In this document: positions 14,892-16,203 of the stretch, piece after piece
Position numbering within the stretch: position 1 is the first letter of the stretch
Layout of the letters: each line of letters opens with the position of its first letter
Source of the DNA: Promethearchaeota archaeon
GTDB lineage: Archaea; Asgardarchaeota; Lokiarchaeia; Sigynarchaeales; SOKP01
Direction of reading: 5' to 3'
Length of the DNA stretch: 16,203 nt
Assembly (NCBI GenBank): GCA_030605085.1
Contig: JAUWBH010000144.1
Location: 1 to 16,203, forward strand
The notes under the pieces: generated by a model
Told to the model about the DNA's origin: nothing
Seen by the model: only the letters and a program-made list of their open reading frames with translations
Database searches by the model: none
Position numbers and translations under genes: made by a program

Positions 14892-14964
14892 TTACAAACG
14901 AAACAAAAAAAGTACAGTTTGGCGTGAAGGTGGAAATAATTACCAAAAATTATTTCTGGAATTG
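14862..14964. repeat. 26-base direct repeat at the broken cas6 end
   Basis: The 26 bases at 14862-14887, part of cas6, recur exactly at 14939-14964; both copies begin ATTACCAAAAATTATTTC. The offset is 77 bases, which is not a multiple of three, so the copies are in different frames. The copy nearer the cas6 body is in the coding frame; the outer copy is a stray. The repeat marks a rearrangement at the gene's broken end. Confidence 0.85.
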
Positions 14965-15096
14965 ATAGTAGTTTTTAAGGTTATTGTTGTGTTTTATGAA
15001 TTATATAATCGAATATTTTCTGAATAATTACTGAATGGTTATTCAATTGCCTAATAACTCTCTCATTTTTGTTGTAATTTCGCTACGGGGGAAAAA

Positions 15097-15939
15097 TTGG
15101 CGGGTGAGTGTGAATCGGAAATATATAAGTCGCTTGGATTACACTATGTTGAGCCGGAATTGAGGGAAAATAACGGCGAGATTAAGGCTGCGCAAAATGG
15201 AGCCTTAGCTTCGCTTATATCTGACGGAGACATCAAGGGAGACTTGCATTGTCACTCGCGTTGGACCGATGGGGCTGGTTCCATAGAACAAATGGCTGAA
15301 GCCGGTAAAAATCGAGGGTACGAATATTTGGCCATTACCGACCACGCAAAAGCCTTAAAAATATGTCGTGGGATCTCAGAGGACGACATTCGACGCCAAA
15401 TGCACGAGATTGAGCTTCTAAATCGAAAATTAGAGGATTTCACAGTCCTCATTGGCATCGAAGCAAACATAGACGCCCAAGGTCGATTAGATATCTCTTC
15501 CACGGTTCTGAAGGATCTCGACGTGGTTATAGCGTCCGTTCACTCGCACCTCTACCAACCGGAAAAAGTGTACACGGAACGAATATTAAACGCTCTACAT
15601 AACGATTATGTGCGCATATTGGGACACCCCACGGGTCGCGTTTTGTTGTATCGACCCTCATTACACATCAACTTACATCTTTTGTTTGAGACGGCGAAAA
15701 AATTGGGAATTGTTTTGGAGATTAACACGGACCCAGGCAGACAGGATTTGTCCGGTGCCAACTGCTTTCTCGGTCGGAAGTATGGGGCCTCTTTTTCAAT
15801 TGGAAGCGACGCACACTATCCAACGCATTTAGGTTTTTTACCGACCATGGGAGTGGCTACAGCACGGCGAGGATGGTTAGAAAAAAAAGACATAATTAAC
15901 AGTTTACGATTAAACGATTTATTAAAAAGATTAAGGTAA
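15097..15939 (+). CDS. polX: PHP domain of a PolX DNA polymerase, polymerase half missing
   Basis: About 280 residues match the C-terminal part of bacterial and archaeal family X DNA polymerases. They contain the linker ESEIYKSLGL and ELRENNGEI, then a full PHP domain from GDLHCHSRWTDG. All metal ligands expected of PHP are visible: His51, His53, Asp58, His83, Glu122, His149, His177, Asp238 and His240. In PolX this domain gives 3'-5' exonuclease and end-processing activity during base-excision repair. The helix-hairpin-helix and nucleotidyltransferase halves, about 300 residues, are absent; family-like sequence fades out near 15076 and a stop lies at 15055. The TTG at 15097 follows GGGGG by 5 bases, so a lone PHP protein may be made. 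The gene is clearly richer in G and C than the CRISPR region beside it. Confidence 0.8.
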   Translation: MAGECESEIYKSLGLHYVEPELRENNGEIKAAQNGALASLISDGDIKGDLHCHSRWTDGAGSIEQMAEAGKNRGYEYLAITDHAKALKICRGISEDDIRRQMHEIELLNRKLEDFTVLIGIEANIDAQGRLDISSTVLKDLDVVIASVHSHLYQPEKVYTERILNALHNDYVRILGHPTGRVLLYRPSLHINLHLLFETAKKLGIVLEINTDPGRQDLSGANCFLGRKYGASFSIGSDAHYPTHLGFLPTMGVATARRGWLEKKDIINSLRLNDLLKRLR

Positions 15940-15981
15940 CTCAATCTTTGTAATATCAAACTCAATCTTTGTAATATCAAA
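15940..15981. repeat. Two perfect 21-base tandem copies after polX
   Basis: CTCAATCTTTGTAATATCAA plus one A is repeated twice without change, starting at the base after the polX stop codon. It is too short to name; replication slippage is the simplest origin. Confidence 0.9.
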
Positions 15982-16160
15982 CCTTAGTAAAAAATCAACT
16001 TTGAATAATATGGTTAAGAAAAAATTTATTAAGTGGAATCGTCACATGTCATTTGTTAAAAGAGAGAGGTGTTTCCATTAAAAAATAACTTTTTTTCACT
16101 AATTTTAAAAAGCCCCTATAACTTATTTTTTTACCTTAAAATAAAAATTAAAGGTGAATA

Positions 16161-16203
16161 ATGAATATGAATATTTTTACATCAAATGATAGAAATGTTT
16201 TTA
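16161..16203 (+). CDS. Start of a gene cut by the right edge
   Basis: An ATG at 16161, with another at 16167, opens a frame that stays open to the edge and begins MNMNIFTSNDRNVF. AAGGTGA lies at 16151-16157, close before the first ATG and 9 bases before the second, so the second may be the true start. Too little is present to suggest a product. The 180 bases before it hold no gene. Confidence 0.45.
   Translation, partial: MNMNIFTSNDRNVF

Noticed and set aside
14821..15027. Plus-strand frame of 68 codons opposite the 5' end of cas6
   Set aside because: It runs over the cas6 coding strand and the duplicated 26 bases, with no motif or ribosome site.
15252..15503. Reverse and shifted frames within polX, including 15608-15832
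   Set aside because: They overlap a frame with all PHP metal ligands; chance frames in less AT-rich sequence.

Overview
The window is very AT-rich and looks like an Asgard (Lokiarchaeia-like) archaeon. The grounds are two Rab/Ras-type small GTPases, PPC and V4R-like archaeal proteins, archaeal membrane proteins with zinc-ribbon tails, TATA-box promoters (TTTATAAA) with few Shine-Dalgarno sites, and CRISPR repeats ending in the archaeal-style ATTGAAA tag. The lineage is inferred from gene content; no rRNA or other marker gene is present.

Layout. (1) Bases 1-828, minus strand: three small genes, one cut by the window edge; one resembles a phage accessory protein. (2) Bases 1005-4468, minus strand: a closely spaced group read as PPC-domain protein, Rab-like GTPase, V4R/TRAPP-fold-like protein, second Rab-like GTPase, then a class I aminotransferase. 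(3) Bases 4676-9553, plus strand: a MoxR-type AAA ATPase, two tandemly duplicated membrane proteins with zinc-ribbon tails and copied promoters, and a 663-residue protein with a TraB/ChaN/EreA-like N-terminal domain. (4) Bases 9657-10997: a small membrane protein, an unrecognised ORF of mixed composition, and a small zinc-ribbon ORF. (5) Bases 11040-14891: a CRISPR locus with two arrays of one repeat family (9 and 14 repeats), each with a homologous leader on its right, so both are read leftward. Between them, on the plus strand, is a CARF-HTH regulator; beyond the second leader is a 5'-truncated cas6. No other cas gene is visible. (6) Bases 15097-15939: the PHP half of a PolX DNA polymerase without its polymerase half, then the start of another gene at the right edge.

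How it may work together. The CRISPR locus looks like a satellite that depends on Cas proteins, including Cas6, made elsewhere. Its CARF-HTH protein is a candidate sensor of nucleotide second messengers controlling the arrays or distant cas genes. Two nearly identical spacers in array 2 suggest the same viral site was sampled twice from diverged variants. The GTPase group is the second point of interest: a protein of the fold shared by V4R and TRAPP/Bet3 sits between two Rab-like GTPases. Functional links are inferred from gene order.
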